Source: Salvelinus alpinus
Lineage: Eukaryota; Chordata; Actinopteri; Salmoniformes; Salmonidae
Assembly (NCBI RefSeq): GCF_045679555.1
Contig: NC_092092.1
Span: forward strand, 9,626,997-9,690,996
Direction of reading: 5' to 3'
DNA: 64,000 nucleotides
The position numbers were made by a program, and so were the translations under genes. Positions 34,782 to 49,689 of the stretch are shown here, piece by piece. The first letter of the stretch is position 1. Each line of letters begins with the position of its first letter. Below the pieces are notes generated by a model that ran no database searches, had not been told where the DNA came from, and saw nothing but the letters and a program-made list of their open reading frames with translations.

Positions 34782-36657
34782 TACAGTATGTTTTGACCAT
34801 GACAGTTTACAATCCAGGGTTACTCCAAGCGTTTAGTCACCTCACTTGCTCAATTTCCACATTATTTATTACAAGATTCAGTTGAGGTTTAGGGTTTAGG
34901 GTTTAATATATGATTTGTCCCAAATAGAATGGTTTTATTTTTTGAAATATTTAGGACTAACTTATTCCTTGCCACCCATTCTGAAACTAACTGCAGCTCT
35001 TTGTTAAGTGTTTCAGTCGCTGACGTGTATAGTCCTCCACATACATAGACACACTGGCTTTACTCAAAGCCAGTGGCATGTCATTAGTAAAGATTTTAAA
35101 AAGTAAGGGGCCTAGACAGCTCCCCTTGGGAATTCCTGATTCTACCTGGATTATGTTGTAGAGGTTTCCATTAAAGAACACCCTCTGTGTTCTGTTAGAC
35201 AGGTAACTCTTTATCCACATTACAGCAGGGGGTGTAAAGCCCTAAAACATACGTTTTTCCAGCAGCAGACTATGATCGATAATGTCAAAAGCCGCACTGA
35301 AGTCTAACAAAACAGCCCCCCACAATCTTTTTATCATCAATTTCTCTCAGCCAATCATCAGTCATTTGTGTAAGCGTTGTGCTTGTTGAATGTCCTTCCC
35401 TATAAGTGTGCTGAAAAACTGCTGTCAATTTGTTTACTGTAAAATAGCATTGTATCTGGTCAAACACCATTTTTTTTCTTAAACTTTACTAAGGGTTGGT
35501 AACAGGCTGATTGGTCGGCTATTTGAGCCAGTAAAGGGGGCTTTACTATTCCTAGGTAGCGGAATGACTTTTGCTTCCCTCCAGGCCTGAGGGCACACAC
35601 TCTCTAGTAGGCTTAAATTGAAGATATGGCAATTAGGAGTGGAAATATCGTCCGCTATTATCCTCAGTCATTTTCCATCCAAGTTGTCAGACCCCAGTGG
35701 CTTGTCATTGTTGATAGACAACAATCATTTATTTCACCTCTTCCACACTCACTCTTCAGAATTCAAAATTGTAATTCTTGTCTCTAAATTTGGTCAGTAA
35801 TACCTGGATGTGTAGTGTCTGCGTTTGTTCCTGGCATGTCATGCCTAAGTTTGCTTATATTGCCAATGAAAAAATAATTTAAAGTAGTTGGCAATATCAG
35901 TCGGTTTTGTAATGAATGCGCCATCTGATTCAAGGAATGATGGAGCCAAGATTACCTTTTTTCCCAAAATGTAATTGAAGGTGCACCAAAGCTTTTTACT
36001 ACCATTCTTTATGCATTGCTTCTTGTTTCAGTGTAGTTTCTTCTTCTTTGTATTCCGTTTAGTCACATGATTTCTCAATTCGCAGTACGTTTGCCAAACA
36101 GTTGTGCAGCCAGACTTATTTGCCATTCCTTTTGCCTCATCCATCTCAACCATACAATTTTTCAATTCCTCATCAATCCACAGGGATTTCATCGTTTTTA
36201 CAGTATGTTTTTTAATGAGTGCATGCTTATTAGTAACTGGGATAAGCAATTTCATAAATGTGTCAAGTGCAACTTCTGTTTGCTCCTCATTACACAACAA
36301 GTATTCTGTACATCAACAACATAGGAATCACTACAAAACTTCCTGTAACAGTATATTAGACCCAGCCTTTGGAACTTTGGTTTCCCTAGATATAGCTACT
36401 ATATTGTGATCACTACATCCGATGGATCTGGATACTGCTTCAAGCACATTTCTGCAGCATTAGTAAAGACGTGATCAATACATGTTGATGATTTCATTCC
36501 TGTGCTGTTTGCAACTACCATGGGAGGTTGACTGATAACCTGAACCAGGTTGCAGGCACTGGTTACAGTTTGAAGCTTTTTCTTGAGTGGGCAGCTTGAT
36601 GAAAGCCAGTCAATATTTAAAATCACACAGAAAATATACCTCTGTTGATATCACATT

Positions 36658-37205
36658 CACTACCGTTCAAAAGTTTGGGGTCACTTGGAAATGTCCTTGT
36701 TTTCAATGAAAACATACATGAAATGAGTTTCAAAATTAACAGGAAATATAGTCAAGACGTTGACAAGTTTATAAATAAGAGTTTCAGAAGAAAGGACTTT
36801 GTTTCTGGCCATTTGGAGCCTGTAATCAAATCCACAAATGCTGATGCTCTAGATTCTCAACTAGTCTAAAGGCCAGTTTTATGGCTTCTTTAATCAGGAC
36901 AACAGTTTTCAGGTGTGCTAACATAATTGCAAAAGTGTTTTCTAATGATCAATTAGCCATTTTAAAATGATAAACTTGGATTAGTTAACACAACGTGCCA
37001 TTGGAACACATGAGTGATGGTTGCTGATAAATGTAGATATTCCATTAAAAATCTGCCGTTTCCAGCTACAATAGTCATTTACCACATTAACAATGTCTAC
37101 ACTGAATTTCTGATCAGTTTTATGTAATTTTAATGGACCAAAAAATAGCTTTTCTTTCAAAAACAAGGACATTTCTAAGTGACGCCAAACTTTTGAACGG
37201 TAGTG
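36658..37205. mobile_element. MITE with GTTCAAAAGTTTGG ends, 548 bp
   Basis: Inverted ends CACTACCGTTCAAAAGTTTG and CAAACTTTTGAACGGTAGTG, continuing with GTCACTT...AAATGTCCTTGTTTTC on both sides. TA follows the right end; the left has TT (mutated). No transposase. Tc1/mariner-type non-autonomous element by its ends. Confidence 0.85.
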
Positions 37206-37758
37206 TACATTATCAAGCATTTCACACGTTATACAGATACTGACTGTTAGCACTTGGTGGTCTATAGCAGCTTCCCACAATAATGGTCTTTAGGTGAGGC
37301 AGATGAACCTGTAGCCATATTACTTCAACAGTATTTAACATCAGATCCTCTCTAAGCTTTACAAGAATGTGTTTCTGAATATAAAACAGCAACACCTCCA
37401 CCACTGGCATTTCTGTATTCTCTGTAAATGTTATAACCTTGTACTGCTACCACTGTATCATCAAAATGTATTATCTTAGTGAGTTTCAGAGACGGTCAGA
37501 ATATGAATGTCATCTGTTACTAGCAAGTTATTCATTTCATGAAACTTGTTTCTTAAGCTACATATATTTACGTGGGCTATTTCTAGCAGTTTTTAGTAGT
37601 TTATTTTAGCAGCTTGTTTGTTTTCATTGCTTTACTGGGAAGCTTAGCAGAAGTAGATATTCTCATGTTATTTATGTTAGTGCAGGGTGAGCTGCACACA
37701 GTGTACTTCCTACTAGAGCACATCGCCTCAGTGCTAACAGCATAAATCTGGTTCAGAC

Positions 37759-39441
37759 TAGGGTTGCAAAGGGTCAGAACCTTTCCGGTAAATTTCCGGA
37801 ATTTTTACATGGGAAGTTAAGCCCTGAATTTTGGGGAATTTTGCTTAAATTCATCAAAAAGGTTCGCTTATAACACTGACAATTTTTTTGTGGGATACAC
37901 ATAAGGCAATTCTAGATCTTGTGGCATATTCTGGTTAAACTATCCCCAATTCAATGGAATTGCAACCCTCTGCATGCACAGTGCATTCTTCCATCACATG
38001 TGCAGTGCATTTTACCTTCACACAACTGATTCTCAAGATTCTCAAGATCTTGCACACTACTGAGATGCTATTTATCCCACATTACTACACTGTCTGAGCC
38101 AAGGAATACATGCTTTCTGGTAAATTTAGAATACAATACTGGGTGGGGTGAATATATTTTATATGACATACATTGTTTTTTGTTAACTAGTAAATACTAG
38201 CCTACAGCAAAGTGTGTTTAAATCATTTCTAAATTGTTAACAATTTCTGCTAGTTAGTGTTTGCTACCATGTGGGTTTAAGCTTGCTTGAGCCTGCTAAC
38301 CGAGGAGTGTTAATTCACCTGTTTCCATACATGTTTCATTTTTAAACATTTATCTTACAAAGGAGTTGTTTAATCTAACTGCTTAACTATGTATCTGTAC
38401 ATGGAATTGTATTTGGGGGTTTAACAGATTTTTTTCGAATCTTTACTGGAAAATGCCACGGGCACTATCTGATGTGTGGAGACATTTCACTGCAGGTAAT
38501 GTAAAAGGAAAAGCTGTGTACATTTGCAAATACTGTGAAAATCATATGTGAAGAATGCAACAAAGATGCAGAAATCAACAAGGCCTATGGTGTCATTACT
38601 ATCGTGTCTCGCCACCTTAGCCTGGATGAGGTTAAGGTTCTTGGCAGTCTGGCGAAGTACACTTCCAAGCAAGGGTTTTGGGATGGAGATGCAATATGGC
38701 AGTCGTGCCAACATATCTCATCAGCCACCTGGTGGTAGGGACATCGTGCATCTGAGGCTCTTTCCCTTGTTGCCTCCATCATCCTTCAAATCCCACCAAC
38801 ATCAGCCACCTCAGAGCGCAACTGGTCCTTGTTTGGAAACACACACACCAAAGCACGCAACAGGCTGATCAATACAAGAGTTGAAATTTGGTGGCCGTCC
38901 GGGAAAATGTGAGTCTTTTTGAGCCTGACAACGAGCCATCCTCAACAAGGTTGGAGCGTGACAGTGAAGATGAGGCCTCGGAGTCTGACGTTCAAGAGGT
39001 GGATATTGAGAAGGTCCAGGGAGAAGACATGGAAGCCTGAGAGGAAGACAACCAAAGCTTTAGTTTCTGGACAATCATTTTACAGATGCATGTTGAAAAC
39101 GTTCTTGGGGGACGCGATGGATCATTGGGGATCATTCAATATTCCCTTTCTTTTGTTGTTCAGTGAAATCATCCCATGTGAAGTGTCAACTCATTTAATT
39201 AAAGTTCAATTCGTAACTAAATTGTTTTATTTATTTATTTTGGAAGGATTGAATCATTTGCAATTATGTCTACTTATGATAAGGTAAAAGGTTTATGTTT
39301 CTGTCTCCATATGATATGGTAAATATATCCAATGCAAAAAACATCTACATTTAAATGGCATTAATATTAATTCCCATATATTCCTGTTAATTCCATCAGA
39401 ACGTTTCCATCTCTGAATATTCCCCAAAATGTGCAACCCTA
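37759..39441 (+). mobile_element. hAT deletion derivative, 1683 bp, perfect 8-bp duplication
   Basis: Ends TAGGGTTGCA/TGCAACCCTA with exact GTTCAGAC at 37751-37758 and 39442-39449. Same family as 4067-7013, but lacks the region equivalent to about 4910-6144 of that copy; sequence passes directly from AACAAAGATGCAGA to AATCAACAAGGCC. Transposase core is gone; the C-terminal SERNWSLFG-type end survives out of context (about 38812-38840). Could only move with transposase supplied elsewhere. Confidence 0.92.
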
Positions 39442-40175
39442 GTTCAGACACATGATTTCTGCATACAATAGCTGTATGATCAGCAGAGGCATTCAGGGCA
39501 GTTAGAGGGACATAAATTAGGCTACTTACATTGTGTCTACCAATGCCCATTTGCTATAGCATTATCATGACTCAGCGACACAATGGTAGGGATTAACTGA
39601 GCTGGGCTTGGGTCATTGACAAGTCATTGTGGCAACACAGCCTTATAATACTGTGAAAGGATCCAGAAACCCAAGTGATCTGGGTGGGTCCCATCCTCCT
39701 TATAAAACGTGTCGTGTTTCCAAAAGGTTTTGAAATTGTCAACAAAAGCTACACCCATTGAGCTGCAATAATCACGTAGCCAGTTTTGAAGAGAAAGAAT
39801 CCTGCTAAAGCGTTCAATGCCACGATTCAGAGAGGGCACAGGGCCAGATATGATGGGTATTTTATTAGTGTCAGAGAGTCAATCAGCTCTTTGAAATCCA
39901 GTTTCAACTGTTCAGAGCTGCCCTTCATAATGCCATTAAAACCCACATGGACTACACTAGAATCAATGTCCATGTCCTGGCATAGATTTTTAAGAGCAGC
40001 ATGCCCAGTGCACCACTTGGCTTGAGAGATGTGGAGTGTTAACACTTTTAGTTGGCTCTCCCTATTTGATTTTTAAAAAACGATCCTTTATCTGATTTTC
40101 CCTGTTTTTCATTTTGCTCCTCTTTTTGGTTTGCTTCAGTAAGTTACACAGCAGACGGGAGATGGGGGCAACACC

Positions 40176-40320
40176 GCTAGCACACGGTGTCGCTAACTAT
40201 CAAGCTAGCTAGCACACGGTGTCGCTAACTATCAAGCTAGCTAGCACACGCTGTCGCTAACTATCAAGCTAGTTAGCACAGAGTGTCGCTAACTATTAGG
40301 CTAGCTAGCACACGGTGTCG
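40176..40320. repeat. 32-bp tandem repeat, about 4.5 units
   Basis: Unit GCTAGCACACGGTGTCGCTA plus ACTATCAAGCTA; copies at 40176, 40208 and onward, decaying after the third. Further GCTAGC-rich palindromic sequence continues to about 40440. Confidence 0.9.
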
Positions 40321-40429
40321 CCCTAACCTCCCATCTGCTGTGCTAGCGAGAGGCAGGGACGACCAGTAGACAGTGTCTTTTCTTCGGTACACAGTAGGGC
40401 GACATTGTGTGCTAGCTAACTAGCAAGCT

Positions 40430-41352
40430 AGCACACATTGTTCATACAGGAACCAATGGTATGCTCAGGGGGAAATGCACCAAATTCGGTACACAGTAGG
40501 TACCAGTTCGTCAAATTTCTGCCGAGATCCAAATTGCCTTGGGAAGCAACGTCAGCACAAGAACGGTTCGTCGGGAGCTTTATGAAATGGGTTTCCATGG
40601 CTGAGCAGCCGCACACGGGCCTAAAATCACCATGCGCAATGCCAAGCGTCGGCTGGGGTGGTGTAAAGCGTGGGTGGTGTAAAGCTTGCCGCTATTGGTG
40701 ACTGCGCGCAACTGAAGTCACAGGGTGCGTGATGAATCACGCTTCACCATCTGGCAGTCCGACAGACTAATCTGGGTTTAGCGGATGCCAGGAAAACGCT
40801 ACCTGCCCCAATGCATAGTGCCAACTGTAAAGTTTGGTGGAGGAGAAATAACGGTCTGGGGTGTTTTTTCGTAGTTCGGGCTAGGCCCCATAGATCCAGT
40901 GAAGGGAAATCTTAATGCTACAGCGTACAATGACATTCTAGACGATTCTGTGCTTCCAACTTTGTGGCAAAAGTTTGGGGAAAGCTCTTTCCTGTTTCAG
41001 CATGACAAAGCGAGGTCCATACAGAAATGGTTTGTCGAGATCGGTGTGTAAGAACTTGACTGGCCTGCACAGAGCCCTGACTTCAACTCCATCAAACACT
41101 TTTGGGATAAATTGGAATGCCGATAGCAAGCCAGGCCTAAATCGCCCATCATCAGTGCCAGACCTCAATAATGTTCTTGTGGCTGTATGGAAGCAAGTCC
41201 CCGCAGCAATGTTCCAACATCTAGTGGAAAGCCTTCCCAGAAGAGTGGAAGCTGTTATCACAGCAATGGGGCGGACAAACTCCATGTTAATGCCCATGAT
41301 TTTGGAATGAGATGTTCGAAGAGCAGGTGTCCACATACTTTCGGTCATGTAG
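40430..41352 (+). pseudogene. Third Tc1-like family, decayed transposase and right end
   Basis: Recognisable blocks: [15 protein letters not shown] (about 40830), the QHDKARSIQKWFVEIGV-like region (41000-41045), ELDWPAQSPDFNSIKHFWDK (41055-41110, with the catalytic E replaced by K) and AAMFQHLVESLPRRVEA (about 41205-41255). The right end TTTCGGTCATGTAGTG stops at 41352. Stops and frameshifts throughout. At 40697-40729 the expected sequence is replaced by an unrelated segment shared with 53073-53105. Confidence 0.75.
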
Positions 41353-41443
41353 TGCATCTCCTTCCCCAGAGCCGTTGAGTATTCCTCCGTCACCACAGCA
41401 CAGCGTGTACACCCCAGTCTCTGTTGTACATTACCTTACATTT

Positions 41444-41551
41444 CATACATACATACATACATACACACATACAAACATACATACATACATACATACATAC
41501 ATACATACATACATACATACATACATACATACATACATACATACATACATT
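41444..41551. repeat. (CATA)n microsatellite
   Basis: About 27 tetranucleotide units with one ACACACATACAAAC interruption. Confidence 0.95.
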
Positions 41552-41756
41552 TAGTGTCAATATATTAATATATGATAATGTCATACATTCATTGTGAGAG
41601 AAAGACAGGGAATGAAAGGAAGCGAGGGAGAGATATAGAATGGAGGGATGAGTTCAGAGATGGAGGACAAGAGGTGTAATTGTGGATGTCTGGGAGGAGG
41701 TGGGAATTACCTGATGAGCAACTCCCCGATTCCTCGCATGCGCTTCCTTGTCTCCT

Positions 41757-41825
41757 TCTCACAAACCATTGGACGAGAAGGTCAGAGGAGAAGTACCTCT
41801 GACTTTCTTATGAAATGGGTTATGA
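41757..41825. repeat. Hairpin repeat (CCAATGGGTTTTGAG family), copy 1
   Basis: Imperfect inverted repeat: AACCATTGGACGAGAAGGTC AGAGG, a 7-base loop, then CCTCTGACTTTCTTATGAAA TGGGTT. Related hairpins at 50587-50671 and 60626-60693. The L2-type LINE begins about ten bases beyond its right arm. Confidence 0.65.
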
Positions 41826-42057
41826 GACCTTAACCATTTGTCACCGCAGTGACACCACCTGCGTCACTACCTGTTGACTACCTGTTGAGTCTGCAGACGT
41901 GTTGCTGTGCGTTTTGCTGCCAACTTTACTTTACTTTGCTAGCTGACAACTTTACGTTTTTTTGGTTTTGTTTTTAATTACCGTTTATATTTTTAGTTTT
42001 TCCATCGCAACTTTCTTCCCTCATTCAACTTTTTCACTCCGGACGCTTTATCTGGAC

Positions 42058-43053
42058 ATGGTTCGTCAACACCTTCAACAGCCGAAGCTAAGTACTAACA
42101 TTAACATGATGTCTTTTAATTGCAGTCGCTGTACTCATAATATACAGGAGAACGATCGCCTTACGGCGAGAATAGCTGTGCTACAAGCCCAGCTTCAGAC
42201 GCAATCGTTAGGCAAGGGTAATTTCAGTGTAGGAAAGGAAGAAACAGCGTCTGTGCCACCAGTAAGTACAGATAGTAACGTTAGTATAAATCCCCCCGCA
42301 CAGTCCCCGCAGCCGGACAACTTTCTCATGGCTTCTGGAGGGAAATGCTGTTGGAATGCTCAACCGGTGTCGCTCATTCAGCCGACAGAAACTTTCAACC
42401 GGTTCTCCCCATTATGTAGCGAGTCGGAGTCTGAGTCTGAGTTTTCTCTTGTCTCTACTCCTCCCGTTACGGGGTCTGAGACGCCGAAGGCTCCCACCAT
42501 TAGCTCTGACAAATTGAAAACCCTAGTCATTGGCGACTCCATTACCCGCAGTATTAGACTTAAAGCGAATCACCCAGCGATCATACACTGTTTACCAGGG
42601 GGCAGGGCTACCGACGTTAAGGCTAATCTAAAGATGGTGCTGGCTAAAGCTAAATCTGGCGAGTGTAGAGAGTATAGAGATATTGTTATCCACGTCGGCA
42701 CCAACGATGTTAGGATGAAACAGTCAGAGGTCACCAAGTGCAACATAGCTTCAGCGTGTAAATCAGCTAGAAAGATGTGTCGGCATCGAGTAATTGTCTC
42801 TGGCCCCCTCCCAGTTAGGGGGAGTGACGAGCTCTACAGCAGAGTCTCAGCACTCAATCGCTGGTTGAAAACTGTTTTCTGCCCCTCCCAAAAGATAGAA
42901 TTTGTAGATAATTGGCCCTCTTTCTGGGACTCACCCACAAACAGGACCAAGCCTGACCTGCTGAGGAGTGACGGACTCCATCCTAGCTGGAGGGGTGCTC
43001 TCATCTTATCTACCAACATAGATAGGGCTCTAACTCCTCTAGCCCCACAATGA
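42058..43053 (+). CDS. LINE ORF1: SGNH/GDSL esterase-type protein (331 aa)
   Basis: ORF1 protein of the L2/CR1-type element. Start taken as ATG 42058 (MVRQHLQQPK); an earlier in-frame ATG at 41962 would add 32 hydrophobic residues that look like translated 5' UTR. Residues 22-25 are a CxxC (CSRC) followed by a short helical, coiled-coil-like stretch. A Ser/Pro-rich linker leads to an SGNH-hydrolase fold: GDS at 159-161 (nucleophile Ser161), GTND at 214-217, and DGLHP at 305-309 with the likely catalytic Asp305/His308. Esterase ORF1 proteins are known in CR1/L2-type LINEs (for example zebrafish ZfL2-1) and are thought to bind nucleic acid or membranes; their exact job is unsettled. It ends with TGA directly in frame with ORF2. 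Confidence 0.88.
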   Translation: MVRQHLQQPKLSTNINMMSFNCSRCTHNIQENDRLTARIAVLQAQLQTQSLGKGNFSVGKEETASVPPVSTDSNVSINPPAQSPQPDNFLMASGGKCCWNAQPVSLIQPTETFNRFSPLCSESESESEFSLVSTPPVTGSETPKAPTISSDKLKTLVIGDSITRSIRLKANHPAIIHCLPGGRATDVKANLKMVLAKAKSGECREYRDIVIHVGTNDVRMKQSEVTKCNIASACKSARKMCRHRVIVSGPLPVRGSDELYSRVSALNRWLKTVFCPSQKIEFVDNWPSFWDSPTNRTKPDLLRSDGLHPSWRGALILSTNIDRALTPLAPQ

Positions 43054-44822
43054 AATAGGGTGCAGGCCAGGCAGCAGGCTGTTAGCCAACCTGCCAGCTT
43101 AGTGGAGTCTGCCAATAGCACAGTCAGTGTAGTCAGCTCAGGCATACCCATTGAGACTGTGTCTGTGCCTCGACCTAGGTTGGGCAAAACTAAACATGGC
43201 GGTGTTCGCCTTAGCAATCTTATTAGGATAAAGACCTCCTCCATTCCTGCCATTATTGAAAGAGATCGTGATACCTCACATCTCAAAATAGGGTTACTTA
43301 ATGTTAGATCCCTCACTTCAAAGGCAGTCATAGTCAATGAACTAATCACTGATCATAATCTTGATGTGATTGGCCTGACTGAAACATGGCTTAAGCCTGA
43401 TGAATTTACTGTGTTAAATGAGGCCTCACCTCCTGGTTACACTAGTGACCATATCCCCCGTGCATCCCGCAAAGGCGGAGGTGTTGCTAACATTTACGAT
43501 AGCAAATTTCAATTTACAAAAAAAAAAATGGCGTTTTCGTCTTTTGAGCTTCTAGTCATGAAATCTATGCAGCCTACTCAATCACTTTTTATAGCTACTG
43601 TTTACAGGCCTCCTGGGCCATATACAGCGTTCCTCTCTGAGTTTCCTGAATTCCTATCAGACCTTGTAGTCATAGCAGATCATATTCTAATTTTTGGTGA
43701 TTTTAATATTCACATGGAGAAGTCCACAGACCCACTCCAAAAGTCTTTCGGAGCCATCATCGACTCAGTGGGTTTTGTCCAACATGTCTCTGGACCTACT
43801 CACTGCCACAGTCATACTCTGGACCTAGTTTTGTCCCATGGAATAAATGTTGTAGATCTTAATGTTTTTCCACATAATCCTGGACTATCGGACCACCATT
43901 TTATTACGTTTGCTATCGCAACAAATAATCTGCTCAGACCCCAACCAAGGAGCATCAAAAGTCGTGCTATAAATTCTCAGACAACACAAAAATTCCTTGA
44001 TGCCCTTCCAGACTCCTTCTGCCTACCCAAGGACATCAGAGGACAAAAATCAGTTAACCACCTAACTGAGGAACTCAATTTAACCTTGCGCAATACCCTA
44101 GATGCAGTTGCACCCCTAAAAACGAAAAACATTTGTCATAAGAAACTAGCTCCCTGGTATACAGAAAATACCCGAGCTTTGAAGCAAGCTTCCAGGAAAT
44201 TGGAACGGAAATGGCGCCACACCAAACTGGAAGTCTTCCGACTAGCTTGGAAAGACAGTACCGTGCAGTACCGAAGAGCCCTCACTGCTGCTCGATCATC
44301 CTACTTTTCCAACTTAAATCGAGGAAAATAAGAACAATCCAAAATTTATTTTTGATACTGTTGCGAAACTAACTAAAAAGCAGCATTCCCCAAGAGAGGA
44401 TGGCTTTCACTTCAGCAGTAATAAATTCATGAACTTCTTTGAGGAAAAGATCATGACCATTAGAAAGCAAATTACGGACTCCTCTTTGAATCTGCGTATT
44501 CCTCCAGGGCTTAGCTGTCCTGGATCCGCACAGCTCTGCGAGGGCCTGGGATCGGGAGAGACACTTAAGTGTTTTAGTACTATATCTCTTGACACAATGA
44601 TGAAAATAATCATGGCCTCTAAACCTTCAAGCTGCATACTGGATCCTATTCCTACTAAACTGCTGAAGGAGCTGCTTCCTGTGCTTGGCCCTCCTATGTT
44701 GAACATAATAAACAGCTCTCTATCCACCGGATGTGTACCAGACTCACTAAAAGTGGCAGTGATAAAGCCTCTCTTGAAAAAGCCAAACCTTGACCCGGAA
44801 AATATAAAAAACTATCGGCCTA

Positions 44823-46428
<1,606 letters not shown>

Positions 46429-48293
46429 TATATCGAATCTTCCATTCCTCTCAAAAATTTTAGAAAAAGCTGTTGCGCAGCAACTCACTGCCTTTCTGAA
46501 GACAAACAATGTATACGAAATGCTTCAGTCTGGTTTTAGACCCCATCATAGCACTGAGACTGCACTTGTGAAGGTGGTAAATGACCTTTTAATGGCGTCA
46601 GACCGAGGCTCTGCATCTGTCCTCGTGCTACTAGACCTTAGTGCTGCCTTTGACACCATCGATCACCATATTCTTTTGGAGAGACTGGAAACCCAAATTG
46701 GTCTACACGGACAAGTTCTGGCCTGGTTTAGATCTTACCTGTCGGAAAGATATCAGTTTGTCTCTGTGAATGGTCTGTCCTCTGACAAATCAACTGTACA
46801 TTTCGGTGTTCCTCAAGGTTCCGTTTTAGGACCACTATTGTTTTCACTATATATTTTACCTCTTGGGGATGTTATTCGAAAACATAATGTTAACTTTCAC
46901 TGCTATGCGGATGACACACAGCTGTACATTTCAATGAAACATGGTGAAGCCCCAAAATTGCCCTCGCTAGAAGCCTGTGTTTCAGACATAAGGAAGTGGA
47001 TGGCTGACAACTTTCTACTTTTAAACTCGGACAAAACAGAGATGCTTGTTCTAGGTCCCAAGAAACAAAGAGATCTTCTGTTAAATCTGACAATTCATCT
47101 TGATGGTTGTAAAGTCGTCTCAAATAAAACTGTGAAGGACCTCGGCGTTACTCTTGACCCTGATCTCTCTTTTGACGAACACATCAAGACTGTTTCAAGG
47201 ACAGCTTTTTTCCATCTACGTAACATTGCAAAAATCAGAAATTTTCTGTCCAAAAATGATGCAGAAAAATTAATCCATGCATTTGTTACTTCTAGGTTAG
47301 ACTACTGCAATGCTCTACTTTCCGGCTACCCGGATAAAGCACTAAATAAACTTCAGTTAGTGCTAAATACGGCTGCTAGAATCCTGACTAGAACCAAGAA
47401 ATTTGATCACATTACTCCAGTGCTAGCTTCCCTACACTGGCTTCCTGTTAAGGCAAGGGCTGATTTCAAGGTTTTACTGTTAACCTATAAAGCGTTACAT
47501 GGGCTTGCTCCTACCTATCTTTCCGAGTTGGTCCTGCCGTACATACCAATACGTACGCTACGGTCACAAGACGCAGGCCTCCTAATTGTCCCTAGAATTT
47601 CTAAGCAAACAGCGGGAGGCAGGGCTTTCTCCTATAGATCTCCATTTTTATGGAACAGTCTGCCTACCCATGTGAGAGACGCAGACTCGGTCTCAACCTT
47701 TAAGTCTTTACTGAAGACTTATCTCTTCAGTAGGTCATATGGTTGAGTGTAGTCTGGCCCAGGAGTGTGAAGGTGAACGGAAAGGCTCTGGAGCAACGAA
47801 CCGCCCTTGCTGTCTCTGCCAGGCCGGTTCCCCTCTCTCCACTGGGATTCTCTGCCTCTAACCCTGTTACAGGGGCTGAGTCACTGGCTTGCTGGTGCTC
47901 TTTCATGCCGTCCCTAGGAGGGGTGCGTCACTTGAGTGGGTTGAGTTACTGACGTGATCTTCCTGTCTGGGTTGGCGCCCCCCCTTGGTTTGTGCTGTGG
48001 TGGAGACCTTTGTGGGTTATACTCGGCCTTGTCTCCGGATTGTAATGTTGGTGGTTGAGGATTTCCCTCTAGTGGTGCGGGGGCTGTGCTTTGGCAAAGT
48101 GGGTGGGGTTATATCCTTCCTGTTTGGCCCTGTCCGGGGGTTTCTTCGGATGGGGCCACAGTGTCTCCTGACCGCTCCTGTCTCAGCCTCCAGTATTTAT
48201 GCTGCAGTAGTTTATGTGTCGGGGGGCTAGGGTCAGTTGGTTACCTGGAGTACTTCTCCTGTCTTATCCAGTGTCCTGTGTGAATTTAAGTAT

Positions 48294-48857
48294 GCTCTCT
48301 CTAATTCTTTCGTTCTCTCTTTCTCTCTGAGAACCTGAGCCCTAGGACCATATGTCAGGACTACCGGGCATGATGACACCTTGCTGTCCCCAGTCCGCCT
48401 GGCCTTGCTGCTATTCCAGTTTCAACTGTTCTGCCTGCGGTTACGGAACCCCTACCTGTCCCAGACCTGCTGTTTTCAACTCTTAATGATCGGCTATGAA
48501 AAGCCAACTGAGATTTATTCCTGATTATTATTTGACCATGCTTGTCATTTATGAACATTTTGAAAATCTTGGCTCTCTCTAATTTTCTCCTTCTCTCTTT
48601 CTTTCTCTCGGAGGACCTGGGCCCTAGGACCATGCGTCGGGACTGCCGCCCGTGGTGACTCCTTGCTGTCCCCAGTCCGCCTGGCCTTGCTGCTATTCCA
48701 GTTTCAGCTGTTCTGCCTGCGGTTATGGAACCGCCACCTGTCCCAGACCTGTTGTTTTTCAACTCTTGATGATCGGCTATGAAAAGCCAACTGAAAATTA
48801 TTCATGATTATTATTTGACCATGCTTGTCACTTATGAACATTTTTGAACATCTTGGC
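48294..48857 (+). repeat. 280-bp tandem duplication in the LINE 3' UTR
   Basis: Copy 1 48294-48571 and copy 2 48572-48857 both run from GCTCTCTCTAATT through TGCTGTCCCCAGTCCGCCTG and TGATCGGCTATGAAAAGCCA to ATCTTGGC. Several substitutions between them. Confidence 0.9.
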
Positions 48858-49100
48858 ATAGTTCTGTTATAATCTCCACCCGGCACAGCCAGAAGAGGAC
48901 TGGCCACCCCTCATAGCCTGGTTCCTCTCTAGGTTTCTTCCTAGGTTTTGGCCTTTCTAGGGAGTTTTTCCTAGCCACCGTGCTTCTACACCTGCATTAC
49001 TAGCTGTTTGGGGTTTTAGGCTGGGTGTCTGTACAGCACTTCGAGATATTAGCTGATGTACGAAGGGCTATATAAAATAAAATTGAAAAAAAATTGAATT

Positions 49101-49688
<588 letters not shown>

Positions 49689-49689
49689 C

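Larger units (their letters stand above)
34786..40140 (-). pseudogene. LINE family B with esterase-type ORF1, split by a MITE and a hAT
   Basis: Minus-strand element in three host pieces (40140-39442, 37758-37206, 36657-34786) once the insertions at 37759-39441 and 36658-37205 are set aside. The 5' piece encodes ORF1 esterase-like remnants: SSVVHVGFNGIMKGSSEQLK (39990-39910) and FVDNFKTFWK...EDGTHPDHLG (about 39750-39680). Then endonuclease pieces (VGSCYRPPSANSQ; SSTCIDHVFTNA) and RT: WIKSYLSNRTQRVFFNG, GIPKGSCLGPLLF. The YADD active site is mutated to YVED. It ends next to the Tc1 fragment at 34781. Part of the 3' region of the family is separately found at 12715-13640. Confidence 0.8.

Noticed and set aside
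47743-48283. Small ORFs just after LINE ORF2
   Set aside because: They lie in the LINE 3' UTR and match no protein.
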